Source: an uncultured Oxalobacter sp.
GTDB taxonomy: Bacteria; Pseudomonadota; Gammaproteobacteria; Burkholderiales; Burkholderiaceae_D
Length of the DNA stretch: 64,000 nucleotides
NCBI GenBank assembly: GCA_934270705.1
Contig: CAKQQG010000003.1
Span: 1-64,000, forward strand
Direction of reading: 5' to 3'
Positions 9,654-18,956 of this stretch are shown here, piece by piece; positions within the stretch are counted from its first letter, which is position 1, and each line of letters starts with the position of its first letter. Both the position numbers and the translations under genes were made by a program. The notes under the pieces are model-generated. The model made no database searches. It was given only the letters and a program-made list of their open reading frames with translations, and was not told the origin of the DNA.

Positions 9654-10349
9654 ATGAATCAGGATCAAGCCGAACTCCGGAAATTCAACGTAATCGCCGA
9701 CAGCTGGTGGGATCCGGACGGTCCTTTCAGACCACTGCATGATCTCAATCCCGTCCGTCTCCAATGGATCGCCGGCCAGGTACCCCTGAACGGCAAAACC
9801 GTCCTGGATATCGGTTGCGGTGGCGGCATACTGAGCGAGGCACTGGCACGCGAAAACGCAAAAGTCACCGGAATCGATCTGGCAACGCAGGCTCTTGAAG
9901 CTGCCAGAGGACACGCGCGCACGTCAGGCCTTGCCATCCGCTACCTGACCGTTTCCGCCGAAGAACTGGCACAAGCAGAACCGTCTCACTACGACATCGT
10001 CACCTGCATGGAACTCCTCGAACATGTTCCGGATCCCGGCGCAATCGTTCACGCCTGTGCACAACTGCTCAAACCGGAAGGTTTCGCATTTTTCGCCACT
10101 CTGAACAGAAATCTGACATCATGGTGCCATGCGATCGCCGGTGCAGAATACATCATGCGTCTGCTTCCCAGAGGAACCCACCGGTTCGACAAATTCATCA
10201 CGCCGTCCGAACTGGCGCGCCACATCCGCTCGGCTGGCATGACGGTCACTGCCATCACAGGCGTCACCTGCGATTTGAGTGCAAAACATTTCCGTCTGTC
10301 CGACAATACCCGCGTCAATTACATGCTGGCTTGTATCAAGCCATTTTGA
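9654..10349 (+). CDS. ubiG: Ubiquinone biosynthesis O-methyltransferase
   Basis: SAM-dependent methyltransferase expected to carry out the two O-methylations of ubiquinone synthesis. Class I methyltransferase motifs are clear: VLDIGCGGGILSEALAR (residues 46-62), VTGIDLA, and DIVTCMELLEHVPDP near 113. The N-terminal FNVIADSWWDPDGPFRPLH and the RGTHRFDKFITPSEL stretch are typical of UbiG. Length 231 is normal. It is followed by gph with an 18-base gap, an arrangement seen in many proteobacteria. A ubiquinone gene is worth noting if the host is a strict anaerobe. Confidence 0.94.
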   Translation: MNQDQAELRKFNVIADSWWDPDGPFRPLHDLNPVRLQWIAGQVPLNGKTVLDIGCGGGILSEALARENAKVTGIDLATQALEAARGHARTSGLAIRYLTVSAEELAQAEPSHYDIVTCMELLEHVPDPGAIVHACAQLLKPEGFAFFATLNRNLTSWCHAIAGAEYIMRLLPRGTHRFDKFITPSELARHIRSAGMTVTAITGVTCDLSAKHFRLSDNTRVNYMLACIKPF

Positions 10350-10367
10350 ACCATTCGCCAAACCATC

Positions 10368-11042
10368 ATGAACCGACCCGTTTCACTCAAAAAACCCAAA
10401 TATATCCTGTTCGATCTCGACGGAACGCTGGCTGATTCAGCTCCCGACCTGGCAGCCGCCATCAACGCCGTCCGTATGGAACATGGTTTGCCTCCCGTTC
10501 CATACGAACAGCTCCGTCCGGTTGCATCGGCTGGCGCGCCCGGACTGGTCAATGCCGCGTTTCACCTGATACCGCAAAATGACCAGTACGCCACTATCAG
10601 AGAACGGTTTCTCCACCATTATTCCACTCACATCGCCGACCGTACCCGACTATTCGACGGTATTCAGGAATTGCTCGCGCAGCTGCGACACTTGAATATC
10701 GGCTGGGGTATCGTCACCAACAAGGTCAGCAAACTGACCCATCCGCTTATTGAAGAAATCGGACTCAGCGATGCAGACTGCGTCATTTCCGGAGACACGG
10801 CAGCACGTCCGAAACCCTTTCCCGATCCCTTGCTTGAAGCAGCCAGACAGCTTCATATCCAGCCGGATGAAAGCTGGTTTGTCGGAGACGACAGGCGTGA
10901 CATACAAGCCGGAAAAGCGGCCGGAACCGGTACCATCGTCGCTCAATGGGGGTATTGCAGCAATCCCTCGACCTGGAACGCCGACTATATGGCTGAACAT
11001 CCTGCCCGTATTCTCGAATTGCTTTATGCCTTCACCGCATAA
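10368..11042 (+). CDS. gph: HAD-family phosphoglycolate phosphatase
   Basis: Haloacid dehalogenase superfamily hydrolase, probably dephosphorylating 2-phosphoglycolate formed during DNA repair. Motif I is LFDLDGTLADS (near residues 15-25), motif II is the WGIVTNK region near 107, motif III is the RPKPFPDPLL region and motif IV is WFVGDDRRDIQAG near 167. The cap sits between motifs I and II as in the family. Length 224. It lies 18 bases after ubiG and ends before a shared terminator. Substrate assignment rests on gene neighbourhood and similarity; HAD enzymes can be promiscuous. Confidence 0.88.
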   Translation: MNRPVSLKKPKYILFDLDGTLADSAPDLAAAINAVRMEHGLPPVPYEQLRPVASAGAPGLVNAAFHLIPQNDQYATIRERFLHHYSTHIADRTRLFDGIQELLAQLRHLNIGWGIVTNKVSKLTHPLIEEIGLSDADCVISGDTAARPKPFPDPLLEAARQLHIQPDESWFVGDDRRDIQAGKAAGTGTIVAQWGYCSNPSTWNADYMAEHPARILELLYAFTA

Positions 11043-11068
11043 AGCATTGCCGCACCCAATACAAAAAC

Positions 11069-11096
11069 AAAAAGGCCGGCTTTCGCCGGCCTTTTT
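11069..11096. terminator. Bidirectional terminator between gph and metK
   Basis: The stem AAAGGCCGGC / GCCGGCCTTT has a short TTTC loop and is bounded by A and T runs. It lies between the 3' ends of gph (rightward) and metK (leftward) and can serve both. Confidence 0.93.
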
Positions 11097-11113
11097 GCTG
11101 GAACAATTTTTCC

Positions 11114-12277
11114 TTACAGACCTGCCGCCTGACGCAATGCCGCAGCCCTGTCCGTTCTTTCCCAGGTAAATTCCGGTTCGTCACGACCGAAATGACCATA
11201 TGCAGCCGTCTTGCTGTAACGCGGATGCAGCAAATCCAGCATCTGCACAATCCCCTTCGGACGCAAGTCGAAATGTTCGTTGACCAGTGCGGCGATTTTT
11301 TCGTCAGCGATCACACCGGTGCCTGCCGTATTGATCGTGATGTTGATCGGTCTGGCGACGCCGATAGCATAGCTGACCTGAATCTGGCACTGGCTTGCAA
11401 GGCCTGCCGCTACCACATTCTTGGCAACATACCGTGCCGCATAGGCTGCCGAACGATCAACCTTGCTGGGATCCTTGCCCGAGAAAGCGCCTCCGCCATG
11501 CGGACAGGCACCGCCATAGGTATCCACAATGATCTTGCGACCGGTCAGGCCGCAGTCGCCCTGCGGGCCGCCGATCACGAAACGTCCTGTCGGATTGACC
11601 AGATAACGGGTATCCTTGAGCCATTGAGCCGGCATGACCGGTTTGATGATTTCTTCGATAACCGCTTCCTCGATCTGCTTGTGTTCGATTTCAGGCGCAT
11701 GCTGTGTGGACAACACGATCGTTTCCGCACCGACCGGTTTGCCATCGACATAACGTAACGTCACCTGCGATTTGGCATCCGGACGCAACCACGACAGACG
11801 GCCATCCTTGCGCAACTGCGACTGGCGTTCCACCAGTCTGTGCGCATAATAAATCGCGGCAGGCATCAGTTCAGGCGTTTCATCGCATGCATAACCGAAC
11901 ATCAGCCCCTGGTCACCGGCACCCTGATCCAGATCAAGCCCCTTGCCTTCATCGACACCCTGTGCGATATCCGGCGACTGTTTGTCATACCCGACAAGAA
12001 CGGCGCAACCACGATAATCGATACCGTAATCGCTGTTGTCGTAACCGATTTTCCGAATCGTATCGCGTGCTACCGCGATATAGTCGATATTGGCTGCCGT
12101 AGTGATTTCCCCGGCCAGAACGACAAGCCCTGTATTGCACAACGTTTCAGCCGCGACACGGGCTGTCGGGTCTTCCGTCAGGATCGCATCCAGAATCGCA
12201 TCGGAAATCTGGTCAGCAACCTTGTCCGGATGTCCTTCCGAAACCGATTCCGATGTAAAAAGATAATCTCTTGCCAT
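11114..12277 (-). CDS. metK: S-adenosylmethionine synthetase
   Basis: Makes S-adenosylmethionine from methionine and ATP. Signatures: [20 protein letters not shown] at the N terminus, [12 protein letters not shown] near 115, the [20 protein letters not shown]-loop-like motif near 258 and DLRPKGI near the C terminus. I chose ATG 12277, giving 387 residues beginning [11 protein letters not shown], which matches the family; an upstream in-frame ATG would add nine unconserved residues. It is convergent with gph and divergent from the acyltransferase gene. Confidence 0.97.
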   Translation of the reverse strand: MARDYLFTSESVSEGHPDKVADQISDAILDAILTEDPTARVAAETLCNTGLVVLAGEITTAANIDYIAVARDTIRKIGYDNSDYGIDYRGCAVLVGYDKQSPDIAQGVDEGKGLDLDQGAGDQGLMFGYACDETPELMPAAIYYAHRLVERQSQLRKDGRLSWLRPDAKSQVTLRYVDGKPVGAETIVLSTQHAPEIEHKQIEEAVIEEIIKPVMPAQWLKDTRYLVNPTGRFVIGGPQGDCGLTGRKIIVDTYGGACPHGGGAFSGKDPSKVDRSAAYAARYVAKNVVAAGLASQCQIQVSYAIGVARPINITINTAGTGVIADEKIAALVNEHFDLRPKGIVQMLDLLHPRYSKTAAYGHFGRDEPEFTWERTDRAAALRQAAGL

Positions 12278-12585
12278 AAAAAAATAGACTCCCAAAAAGG
12301 CCAATTGCGTTCGCAGCCAATCCAGAAGCCTGCGACGCTTTAGCGAAATTTATAAACCGCTTCGCAAGTTGTCCGTTAACTCAGCGGCTGCATTATTCTA
12401 CGCCGAAATTTGAGGTTATCAAGAATCGTTTCCAGCCACAGCACCTGGAGATACATCGCCATTTGTCTTTTCAGTACAAATGACACTAGAATTTCAGCTT
12501 GATCCAATATCCGGCACCGGGTAACTGCCCGTTATCTTGCGACTGGCCGGTTCACGATAAACTACGCTGTCAAAAGAAACATACC
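12278..12585. other. Intergenic region between divergent metK and the lipid A acyltransferase gene
   Basis: About 308 bases without a credible gene. The rightward open frame from 12499 is only an upstream extension of the acyltransferase gene and has no family-like sequence. I looked for an S-adenosylmethionine or S-adenosylhomocysteine riboswitch in the metK leader and could not recognise a conserved core. The metK Shine-Dalgarno is GGGAGT, about 10 bases upstream of its ATG. Confidence 0.4.
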
Positions 12586-13464
12586 ATGAGGTTTTTCCTG
12601 TTCATTTTATGGCTGCTGCACTGGTTGCCCCTGCCGATTTTAGGCCGTCTCGGAAAAGGACTGGGAACCGTCTGCTACTATCTGATGAAAAAACGTCGCC
12701 ACATCGCCCTGACCAATCTCAGACTCTGTTTTCCGGACATGTCCGAAAAACAGCGGCGCAAAATCGCGCTGGAGCACTTTCAGGGATATGGGCGCAGCGT
12801 CCTGGAACGCGGTGTCCTCTGGTGGTCGCCCATCAAACGACTGAAAAGACTCATCCATGTCGATCCTGCAGTTCCGTACGATGAGACACAGGCTGGACCG
12901 GTTATTTTCCTGTGTCCACACTTCGTATGCCTTGAAATGCCTGGCGCCATCATCACTATGGGATCTCCCGGCTGCTCCATCTATACACAGCAGAAAAACC
13001 GGGTTTTCGATGAAATGCTGCGCAAGGGACGTATGCGTTTTCATGAGACCGTGCTGCTCTTTTCCAGAAGCCAGGGCATCAAACCCATTATCCGGGCACT
13101 GCACAAAAACATCCCGTTTCTGATGCTACCGGACATGGACTTCGGCTCTCGTGACGCAGAGTTCGTTCCTTTTTTCGGGCAACTTGCCGCAACGCTGGTC
13201 GCTCCCTCACGCCTTGCGGCGGCAACACATGCCAAGGTCATCCCTGTCATCGCGACATTCCTGCCGAATTACCAGGGCTGGAAAGTCAAATTCTACCCCC
13301 CCTGGGAACACTTTACGGAACTGGACGCCAAGACTGCCGCACGATACATGAACGCATTTATCGAGGAACGCATTCTCGAGGCACCTGCTGAATATCTCTG
13401 GACACACCGGCGATTCAAGACCCGTCCGGAAGGGTACCCCAGTGTTTACTCTGATGACGATTGA
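12586..13464 (+). CDS. lpxL: Lipid A acyltransferase, LpxL/HtrB family
   Basis: Lysophospholipid acyltransferase family enzyme expected to add a secondary acyl chain to Kdo2-lipid IVA at the inner membrane. It has an N-terminal hydrophobic anchor (residues 1-16), the catalytic H-x4-E motif in CPHFVCLE near 110, and a second conserved block LMLPDMDFGSRDAEFVPFFG near 180. The C-terminal part ends with WTHRRFKTRPEG. I used ATG 12586, which gives 292 residues and puts the hydrophobic segment at the N terminus. In many Burkholderiales two such genes precede dapF; here only one is present. Confidence 0.88.
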   Translation: MRFFLFILWLLHWLPLPILGRLGKGLGTVCYYLMKKRRHIALTNLRLCFPDMSEKQRRKIALEHFQGYGRSVLERGVLWWSPIKRLKRLIHVDPAVPYDETQAGPVIFLCPHFVCLEMPGAIITMGSPGCSIYTQQKNRVFDEMLRKGRMRFHETVLLFSRSQGIKPIIRALHKNIPFLMLPDMDFGSRDAEFVPFFGQLAATLVAPSRLAAATHAKVIPVIATFLPNYQGWKVKFYPPWEHFTELDAKTAARYMNAFIEERILEAPAEYLWTHRRFKTRPEGYPSVYSDDD

Positions 13465-13568
13465 CCATTGTCCATGTTCCAGAATATGCCAGAACGACAA
13501 TTACCAATGGCTGATATGATTTTTCCGTCAATCCCGTTTAACCATTTGCCAGAAACCGGTTCTCATAC

Positions 13569-14432
13569 ATGAAACTGACCTTTACCAAAATGCACGGTGC
13601 CGGAAACGACTTCATCGTACTGAACGGGTACACTCAGGATATTCACCTGACAACCGGACAGTTCCGTTTCCTGGCTGACAGACGATTCGGTATCGGCGCC
13701 GACCAGATCCTCATCGTCGAAAAATCCACAAAACCGAATGTCGATTTCCGTTACAGGATATTCAATGCCGACGGAGGTGAAGTCGAACAATGTGGCAACG
13801 GTGCCCGAGCTTTCGCACGATATGTTACCGACTTTCACATGACAGACAGCAATCCCATTCGTGTGGAGACCAAATCCGGCATTATCGAACTGCATGTAGA
13901 AAAAGACGGCAACGTTACCGTCAACATGGGAAAACCCGAATTCACACTGAATCGGATACCCTTCGATGCACAAGGACTGCACGGCATAAAAACCGCTGAC
14001 GATACTGTCTGGCCGCTGACGATTAAAGACGAAACCGGTGCCCATGAGATCGACATATCTGTCGTTTCCATGGGCAATCCCCATGCCGTACAAATTGTTG
14101 ACGACGTGGATGCCGCACCGGTTCTCAAGGATGGCCCCCTGATCGAGCACCATCCCAGATTTCCCAACCGCGTCAACGCCGGCTTCATGGAAATCATCAA
14201 CAGGCATGCGATCAGACTGCGCGTATTTGAACGTGGTGCCGGTGAAACGCTGGCATGCGGCACTGGTGCCTGTGCAGCCGTAGTAGCCGGTATTCGTCGC
14301 GGATTGCTGGATTCGCCCGTATCAGTCACTGCAAGGGGCGGAACACTGAAAATCGCATGGAACGGCGATGATGGCGATGTGATGATGTCCGGACCGGCCA
14401 CCATCGTTTTTCATGGCGAAATTGACTTGTGA
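13569..14432 (+). CDS. dapF: Diaminopimelate epimerase
   Basis: Interconverts LL- and meso-diaminopimelate for lysine and peptidoglycan. Both active-site cysteines are present, in [10 protein letters not shown] near residue 76 and [10 protein letters not shown] near 230. The N terminus [15 protein letters not shown] and the RVNAGFMEI block are family hallmarks. Length 287, normal. It lies about 100 bases after the acyltransferase gene and only 9 bases before the PPK2 gene, so the latter is probably co-transcribed. Confidence 0.96.
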   Translation: MKLTFTKMHGAGNDFIVLNGYTQDIHLTTGQFRFLADRRFGIGADQILIVEKSTKPNVDFRYRIFNADGGEVEQCGNGARAFARYVTDFHMTDSNPIRVETKSGIIELHVEKDGNVTVNMGKPEFTLNRIPFDAQGLHGIKTADDTVWPLTIKDETGAHEIDISVVSMGNPHAVQIVDDVDAAPVLKDGPLIEHHPRFPNRVNAGFMEIINRHAIRLRVFERGAGETLACGTGACAAVVAGIRRGLLDSPVSVTARGGTLKIAWNGDDGDVMMSGPATIVFHGEIDL

Positions 14433-14441
14433 GGTAACACT

Positions 14442-15305
14442 ATGATCGACCCAGAAATCTTTCGTGTTTTGGCCAATACCGACATGCGGCTCAAAGACTG
14501 CCCCACCATCATCAAACCGTTTTACCGAACAAAAAAAGATTACCTGCAGACACTGGAAGAAAACAACAACGAAATGAGCGAACTGCAAAGCATACTCAAT
14601 GCATCCGGAAAATTCGCTCTGCTGATCATTTTCCAGGCCATGGATGCCGCCGGCAAGGATGGCGCCATCAAGCACGTCATGTCAGGCGTCAATCCGCAGG
14701 GATGTCATGTCAACAGTTTCAAGCAACCCACCGAAAAAGAACTGAAGCACGATTTTCTGTGGCGTGCCGCCTGTGTGCTGCCGGAACGAGGAGAAATCGG
14801 CATCTTCAACCGTTCCTACTATGAAGACGTTCTTGTAGTCAAAGTTCATCCCGAAATACTCGACAAACAGAACCTGCCGGAAATGAAGGCCGGAACAGAT
14901 CTGTGGGAAGAACGCTACCAGTCCATACGTGATTTCGAAGCTCACCTGCACCGTAACGGCACACGCATCATCAAATTCTTTCTGCATGTCTCGAAAGAAG
15001 AACAACGCAAGCGCCTGCTGGAAAGAATCGACATTCCCGAGAAAAACTGGAAACTCAGCCTGGCAGACTTCGAGGAACGCCAATACTGGGATCAATATAT
15101 GGATGCGTTCGAGAAATGTATCCGTGCCACAACGACTGACGACTGTCCATGGTACTTCGTACCTGCGGATGATAAAAACAACGCCAGACTGATCATTTCT
15201 TCCATCATCCTGAAGACCCTGAAAGATATGAAACTTTCATATCCCAGAGCAACGAAAAACCACTATGCCCAGCTGGAAATGCTGCGCAAGAAACTGGAAG
15301 AATAG
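14442..15305 (+). CDS. Polyphosphate kinase 2 family phosphotransferase
   Basis: PPK2-family enzyme that transfers phosphate between polyphosphate and nucleotides. It shows a Walker A-like loop (FQAMDAAGKDG, near residue 66), Walker B (GIFNRSYYEDV near 125) and a lid region with KRLLERIDIPEKNWKLS near 190. At 287 residues it is a single-domain type, most like classes that use polyphosphate to phosphorylate nucleoside mono- or diphosphates; the preferred substrate cannot be told from sequence. It starts 9 bases after dapF with GAGGTAAC before its ATG. Confidence 0.9.
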   Translation: MIDPEIFRVLANTDMRLKDCPTIIKPFYRTKKDYLQTLEENNNEMSELQSILNASGKFALLIIFQAMDAAGKDGAIKHVMSGVNPQGCHVNSFKQPTEKELKHDFLWRAACVLPERGEIGIFNRSYYEDVLVVKVHPEILDKQNLPEMKAGTDLWEERYQSIRDFEAHLHRNGTRIIKFFLHVSKEEQRKRLLERIDIPEKNWKLSLADFEERQYWDQYMDAFEKCIRATTTDDCPWYFVPADDKNNARLIISSIILKTLKDMKLSYPRATKNHYAQLEMLRKKLEE

Positions 15306-15782
15306 CTCTGACACAAGCCAGCCCCCCTTTTCCGCCATGCAATCAACCGCATGGCGGGAACTACTCTTTCCACTACATTTTGCATATTTCGGCATATTTG
15401 TGCGTACCCTGCGTACCGTCCCAAAAAATTTATTGCGTGTCATTCTCAATTAAAAAAGTATGTCTGATTCTTCCTGCGCATTACACTGCATCCATCCAGC
15501 AGAAAACATAACAAATTGTTTTATATAGATTTTCCAGATATTACTCGATACGTCCCTGAACACATATGACCGCAAGACACCCAATTTTATTATCATTTTG
15601 ATAACAAAATTGGGTGAAAAAAGCGATTTGCATCCTGCACAATCTTTCAAGTCGTGTTTTAATGTCACTTAACGCCATAAACGCACTGCGCAATATGGTT
15701 TACACATTGTTTTTTATGTCGCTGGCCGTTTCTTTTCATGAAAAAAGAGACCATGCGCAATTCGCACAACAAGGAGAAATAC
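15306..15782. other. Long A+T-rich intergenic region upstream of ahpC
   Basis: About 477 bases separate the PPK2 gene from ahpC. The middle portion (about 15440-15720) is distinctly A+T-rich and holds a long near-perfect inverted repeat at 15578-15616. No reading frame in it looks real. It should contain the ahpC promoter and any peroxide-responsive operator, but I could not assign an OxyR site with confidence. A good Shine-Dalgarno (AAGGAG) sits 8 bases before the ahpC ATG. Confidence 0.5.
15578..15616. repeat. Near-perfect 18-base inverted repeat with 3-base loop
   Basis: Left arm 15578-15595 and right arm 15599-15616 pair at 17 of 18 positions around a TTT loop; each arm carries CACCCAATTTT or its complement. 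It would make a very stable hairpin, but the right side is followed by GAAAAAAG, not a T-run, so it is not a standard rightward terminator. It lies about 165 bases upstream of ahpC. It could be an operator, an mRNA-stabilising hairpin or a leftover mobile element end. Confidence 0.85.
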
Positions 15783-16346
15783 ATGTCACTGATCAATACC
15801 CAAATCAAACCCTTCAAAGCCCAGGCTTACCACAATGGCCAGTTCATCACCGTTACCGACAATGATCTGAAAGGCAAATGGAGCGTCGTATTCTTCTATC
15901 CGGCTGACTTTTCCTTCGTATGTCCGACAGAACTGGGCGATCTGGCAGATCATTACGAAGAATTCAAGAAAATGGGCGTCGAAATCTACTCCGTGTCGAC
16001 CGATACGCATTTCGTGCACAAAGGCTGGCATGATGCCTCCGATACCATCAAGAAAATCCAGTTCCCGATGGTCGGCGACCCCAGTGGCAAAATCTGTCGT
16101 GACTTCAATGTCCTGATCGAGGAAGACGGTGTGGCACTTCGTGGCACGTTCGTCATCAATCCGAAAGGTCAGATCAAATTGTATGAAGTCCACGATCTGG
16201 GTATCGGCCGTTCCGCTACCGAACTGATCCGCAAGATTCAGGCCGCACAGTACGTTGCGACCCACAAGGGTCAGGTATGCCCAGCATCCTGGAAACCGGG
16301 CAGCGAAACGCTGGCACCGTCCCTGGATCTGGTCGGCAAAATCTGA
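15783..16346 (+). CDS. ahpC: Alkyl hydroperoxide reductase subunit C (peroxiredoxin)
   Basis: Two-cysteine peroxiredoxin that reduces hydrogen and organic peroxides. The peroxidatic Cys47 is in FVCPTE, the resolving cysteine near 166 in VCPASW, and the N terminus [11 protein letters not shown] is typical. The 187-residue product starts at ATG 15783, which has a strong Shine-Dalgarno; the longer frame adds 15 unconserved residues. AhpF follows 101 bases later and is its reductant. For an anaerobe this pair is the expected main peroxide defence. Confidence 0.97.
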   Translation: MSLINTQIKPFKAQAYHNGQFITVTDNDLKGKWSVVFFYPADFSFVCPTELGDLADHYEEFKKMGVEIYSVSTDTHFVHKGWHDASDTIKKIQFPMVGDPSGKICRDFNVLIEEDGVALRGTFVINPKGQIKLYEVHDLGIGRSATELIRKIQAAQYVATHKGQVCPASWKPGSETLAPSLDLVGKI

Positions 16347-16447
16347 TTTCCGTTTGAGGAAGCGCTCCTGAACACCGCTTTCAGGAAGCTTCCTCGCCGT
16401 CATCCATACAGATTCACTGTGATATCCACCTAACCGGACAGTGCACC

Positions 16448-17995
16448 ATGCTCGATAACCAAGTAAAAGAACAACTGCGCAACTATTTCACCAAACTGGT
16501 CAATCCGGTTGAAATAGTCGCAGCTACCGACAACACGGAAAAATCCCGTGAAATGACAGACCTGTTAAACGATATCGCCGGACTGTCATCCCTGATTACG
16601 GTAACCGACAAGCCGGGCAGCGACAAAAGAGCGCCCTCTTTTTCGGTCAACCGGCCAGACGGTAAAGTCAATATCCGTTTTGCCGGACTCCCTATGGGAC
16701 ACGAATTCACTTCGCTTATTCTGGCATTGCTTCAGACCGGTGGTTATCCCCCGAAAGTCGAACCGGATGTCATCGAACAAATCAGAAACCTGGAAGGCAC
16801 CTTCCGGTTTGAGACCTATATTTCCCTGAGCTGCCAGAACTGCCCCGAAGTCGTACAGGCACTGAATCTGATGGCCGTCATCAATCCGAACATCTCCCAT
16901 GTCATGATCGACGGCGCGCTGTTCCAGGATGAAGTCAACGAACGACATATCATGGCGGTTCCGACCATTTACCTCAATGGCAAGGAATTCGGTCAGGGCC
17001 GCATGAATATCAAGGAAATTCTGGCCAAGGTCGATACCGGCAGTGCCAAACGGGAAGCGGAAAAAATCGCAGCGAAAGCTCCGTTCGACGTTCTGGTCAT
17101 CGGCGGCGGTTCCGCCGCAGCGACTTCCGCCATCTATGCCGCACGCAAGGGCATCCGGACCGGCCTGATTACGGAAAATTTCGGCGGACAGATCCTGAAC
17201 ACGACCGACATCGAAAACATCATCGCCATCAAGAAAATCGAAGGCACGCATTTGGCGGCAGTGTATGAAGACAATGTCAGGAATCATGATATCGATGTCA
17301 TGATGCCGCAACGTGCGATCGGACTGGTACCGGGCGATCTGATTGAAGTCAAACTGGAAAACGGTGCATCCGTCAAAAGCAAAACCGTCATTCTGGCAAC
17401 CGGCGCCAGCTGGCGCAAGATGGAAATTCCGGGTGAAGAAACCTATATCGGACGCGGCGTGGCCTTCTGTCCGCACTGCGATGGCCCGCTCTACAAAAAC
17501 CGCAAAATCGCCGTCATCGGCGGCGGCAACTCGGCAGTCGAAGCTGCCATCGATCTGGCCGGCATCGCCGAGCATGTCACCGTCCTCGTTCGCGGAACCC
17601 GCCTGACCGCAGATACGATATTGCAGGACAAATTCTTCTCTCTGAAGAACGTCACGCTCGTCACACAGGCACGAACCGTGGAAGTGACCGGCGATGGCCA
17701 GAAAGTCAATGGACTGGTGTACAAGGATCTGTCCACCGCCACGAACCGTACCTTGTCCGTCGCAGGCATTTTCGTTCAGATCGGCCAGGTACCCGCTACT
17801 GCATGGCTCAAGGATACGCCGATACGCCTGAACGAAAAGAACGAAATCGAAGTCGATGTCTATAACAAGACTTCCGTCGCCGGTGTTTTCGCTGCGGGAG
17901 ACGTCACATCCTCACCCTACAAGCAAATCGTGATCGCCATGGGCGATGGCGCCAAGGCAGCCCTGAGCGCTTTCGACTACCTGATCCGGCGATAA
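16448..17995 (+). CDS. ahpF: Alkyl hydroperoxide reductase subunit F
   Basis: NAD(P)H-dependent flavoprotein that reduces AhpC. Residues 1-200 hold two thioredoxin-like folds with a redox CQNC motif near 130. Residues 210-515 form a thioredoxin-reductase-like domain with FAD motif [12 protein letters not shown] near 217, a second redox pair CPHC near 343, the NAD-binding [12 protein letters not shown] near 357 and [13 protein letters not shown] near 478. Length 515 is typical. It is co-directional with ahpC and ends at a strong terminator. Confidence 0.96.
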   Translation: MLDNQVKEQLRNYFTKLVNPVEIVAATDNTEKSREMTDLLNDIAGLSSLITVTDKPGSDKRAPSFSVNRPDGKVNIRFAGLPMGHEFTSLILALLQTGGYPPKVEPDVIEQIRNLEGTFRFETYISLSCQNCPEVVQALNLMAVINPNISHVMIDGALFQDEVNERHIMAVPTIYLNGKEFGQGRMNIKEILAKVDTGSAKREAEKIAAKAPFDVLVIGGGSAAATSAIYAARKGIRTGLITENFGGQILNTTDIENIIAIKKIEGTHLAAVYEDNVRNHDIDVMMPQRAIGLVPGDLIEVKLENGASVKSKTVILATGASWRKMEIPGEETYIGRGVAFCPHCDGPLYKNRKIAVIGGGNSAVEAAIDLAGIAEHVTVLVRGTRLTADTILQDKFFSLKNVTLVTQARTVEVTGDGQKVNGLVYKDLSTATNRTLSVAGIFVQIGQVPATAWLKDTPIRLNEKNEIEVDVYNKTSVAGVFAAGDVTSSPYKQIVIAMGDGAKAALSAFDYLIRR

Positions 17996-18009
17996 AATTC
18001 GCGCTTTTT

Positions 18010-18039
18010 CAAGGCCGTTATTGAATAACGGCCTTTTTT
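18010..18039 (+). terminator. Terminator after ahpF
   Basis: AAGGCCGTTATT / AATAACGGCCTT forms a long stem with a very small loop, followed by a T-run, about 15 bases past the ahpF stop codon. Confidence 0.93.
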
Positions 18040-18100
18040 ATTGGTATCTTGTCGTATGAACGGTTTTCCGGAAAATTCCACTTTTTCTTGAACGAAACCT

Positions 18101-18928
18101 ATGGAAACAGACAAGCAAATCGAAAAAGCCGCCGAGCTGATCCGTCAAGCCGATGCCTTGCTGATCGGAGCCGGTGCCGGTATGGGCGTCGATTCGGGAT
18201 TGCCTGACTTTCGGGGCAATGAGGGATTGTGGCGAGCTTACCCGAAACTGGGGAAACACCGAATCTCTTTTGTGGAAATCGCCAACCCGAATGCCTTTGC
18301 CGACAACGCGCGACTGGCCTGGGGTTTTTACGGACATCGTCTGAACCGTTACCGTGAAACGCAACCCCATGATGGCTTCCGTATCCTGCAAAAGATGGCG
18401 GAAAAGTTACCGCACGGAGCTTTCGTGTTCACCAGCAACGTGGACGGACAATTCCAGAAGGCCGGATTCGACGAATCCCGTATCGTCGAATGCCATGGTT
18501 CCATTCATCACCTGCAATGCTGCACGCCGTGCTCCGCATCGATCTGGCCTGCCGACAAACTTTCGGTGGAAGTCGATGAGGAGAATTGCTTTCTGACTTC
18601 CCCTTTGCCGGTATGTCCCGAATGTCATGGCATGTCACGTCCTAACATACTGATGTTCAACGACTGGGGATGGATATCCAACCGGACGGAACTGCAAATG
18701 GAACGCTTGCACAAGTGGTACCGTCAGACAAATCACCTTGTCGTCATCGAAATGGGAGCGGGCGTCCATGTTCCGACCGTCCGCCGTGCCAGCGAATCGT
18801 TCAATGCACCGATCATCCGGATCAACCCGGACTATCCGGAAGTCCCCAAATCATCCGATATCGGGCTGGCGATGGGCGCACTTGACGCATTGCGGCTTAT
18901 CGAAGCACAACTGGAAAAAACCGCATAA
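18101..18928 (+). CDS. Divergent SIR2-family NAD-dependent deacylase
   Basis: A 275-residue sirtuin-like protein. The NAD-binding motif reads GAGAGMGVDSGLPDFRG (residues 23-39), the usual TQN-ID motif appears as TSNVDGQFQKAG near 108, and the catalytic His is in ECHGSIHHLQC near 130. A CxxC pair (CTPC, CPEC) could bind zinc. These depart from CobB-type sirtuins (TSN-VD, MGVDSG), so the acyl specificity, or a role in ADP-ribosylation, is open. It has no cobB-like neighbours; thiM follows 28 bases downstream and may be co-transcribed. Confidence 0.82.
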   Translation: METDKQIEKAAELIRQADALLIGAGAGMGVDSGLPDFRGNEGLWRAYPKLGKHRISFVEIANPNAFADNARLAWGFYGHRLNRYRETQPHDGFRILQKMAEKLPHGAFVFTSNVDGQFQKAGFDESRIVECHGSIHHLQCCTPCSASIWPADKLSVEVDEENCFLTSPLPVCPECHGMSRPNILMFNDWGWISNRTELQMERLHKWYRQTNHLVVIEMGAGVHVPTVRRASESFNAPIIRINPDYPEVPKSSDIGLAMGALDALRLIEAQLEKTA

Positions 18929-18956
18929 GGATCATGCATAACGACAAAGGCATTCC

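Noticed and set aside
12278-12420. S-adenosylmethionine or S-adenosylhomocysteine riboswitch in the metK leader
   Set aside because: I could not find the conserved core of any known class; a covariance-model search would settle it.
15614-15865. 83-codon frame upstream of and overlapping ahpC
   Set aside because: It runs into ahpC in another frame and has no Shine-Dalgarno; ahpC itself is certain.
18929-18956. TPP riboswitch before thiM
   Set aside because: Only 28 bases separate thiM from the upstream gene, far too short.
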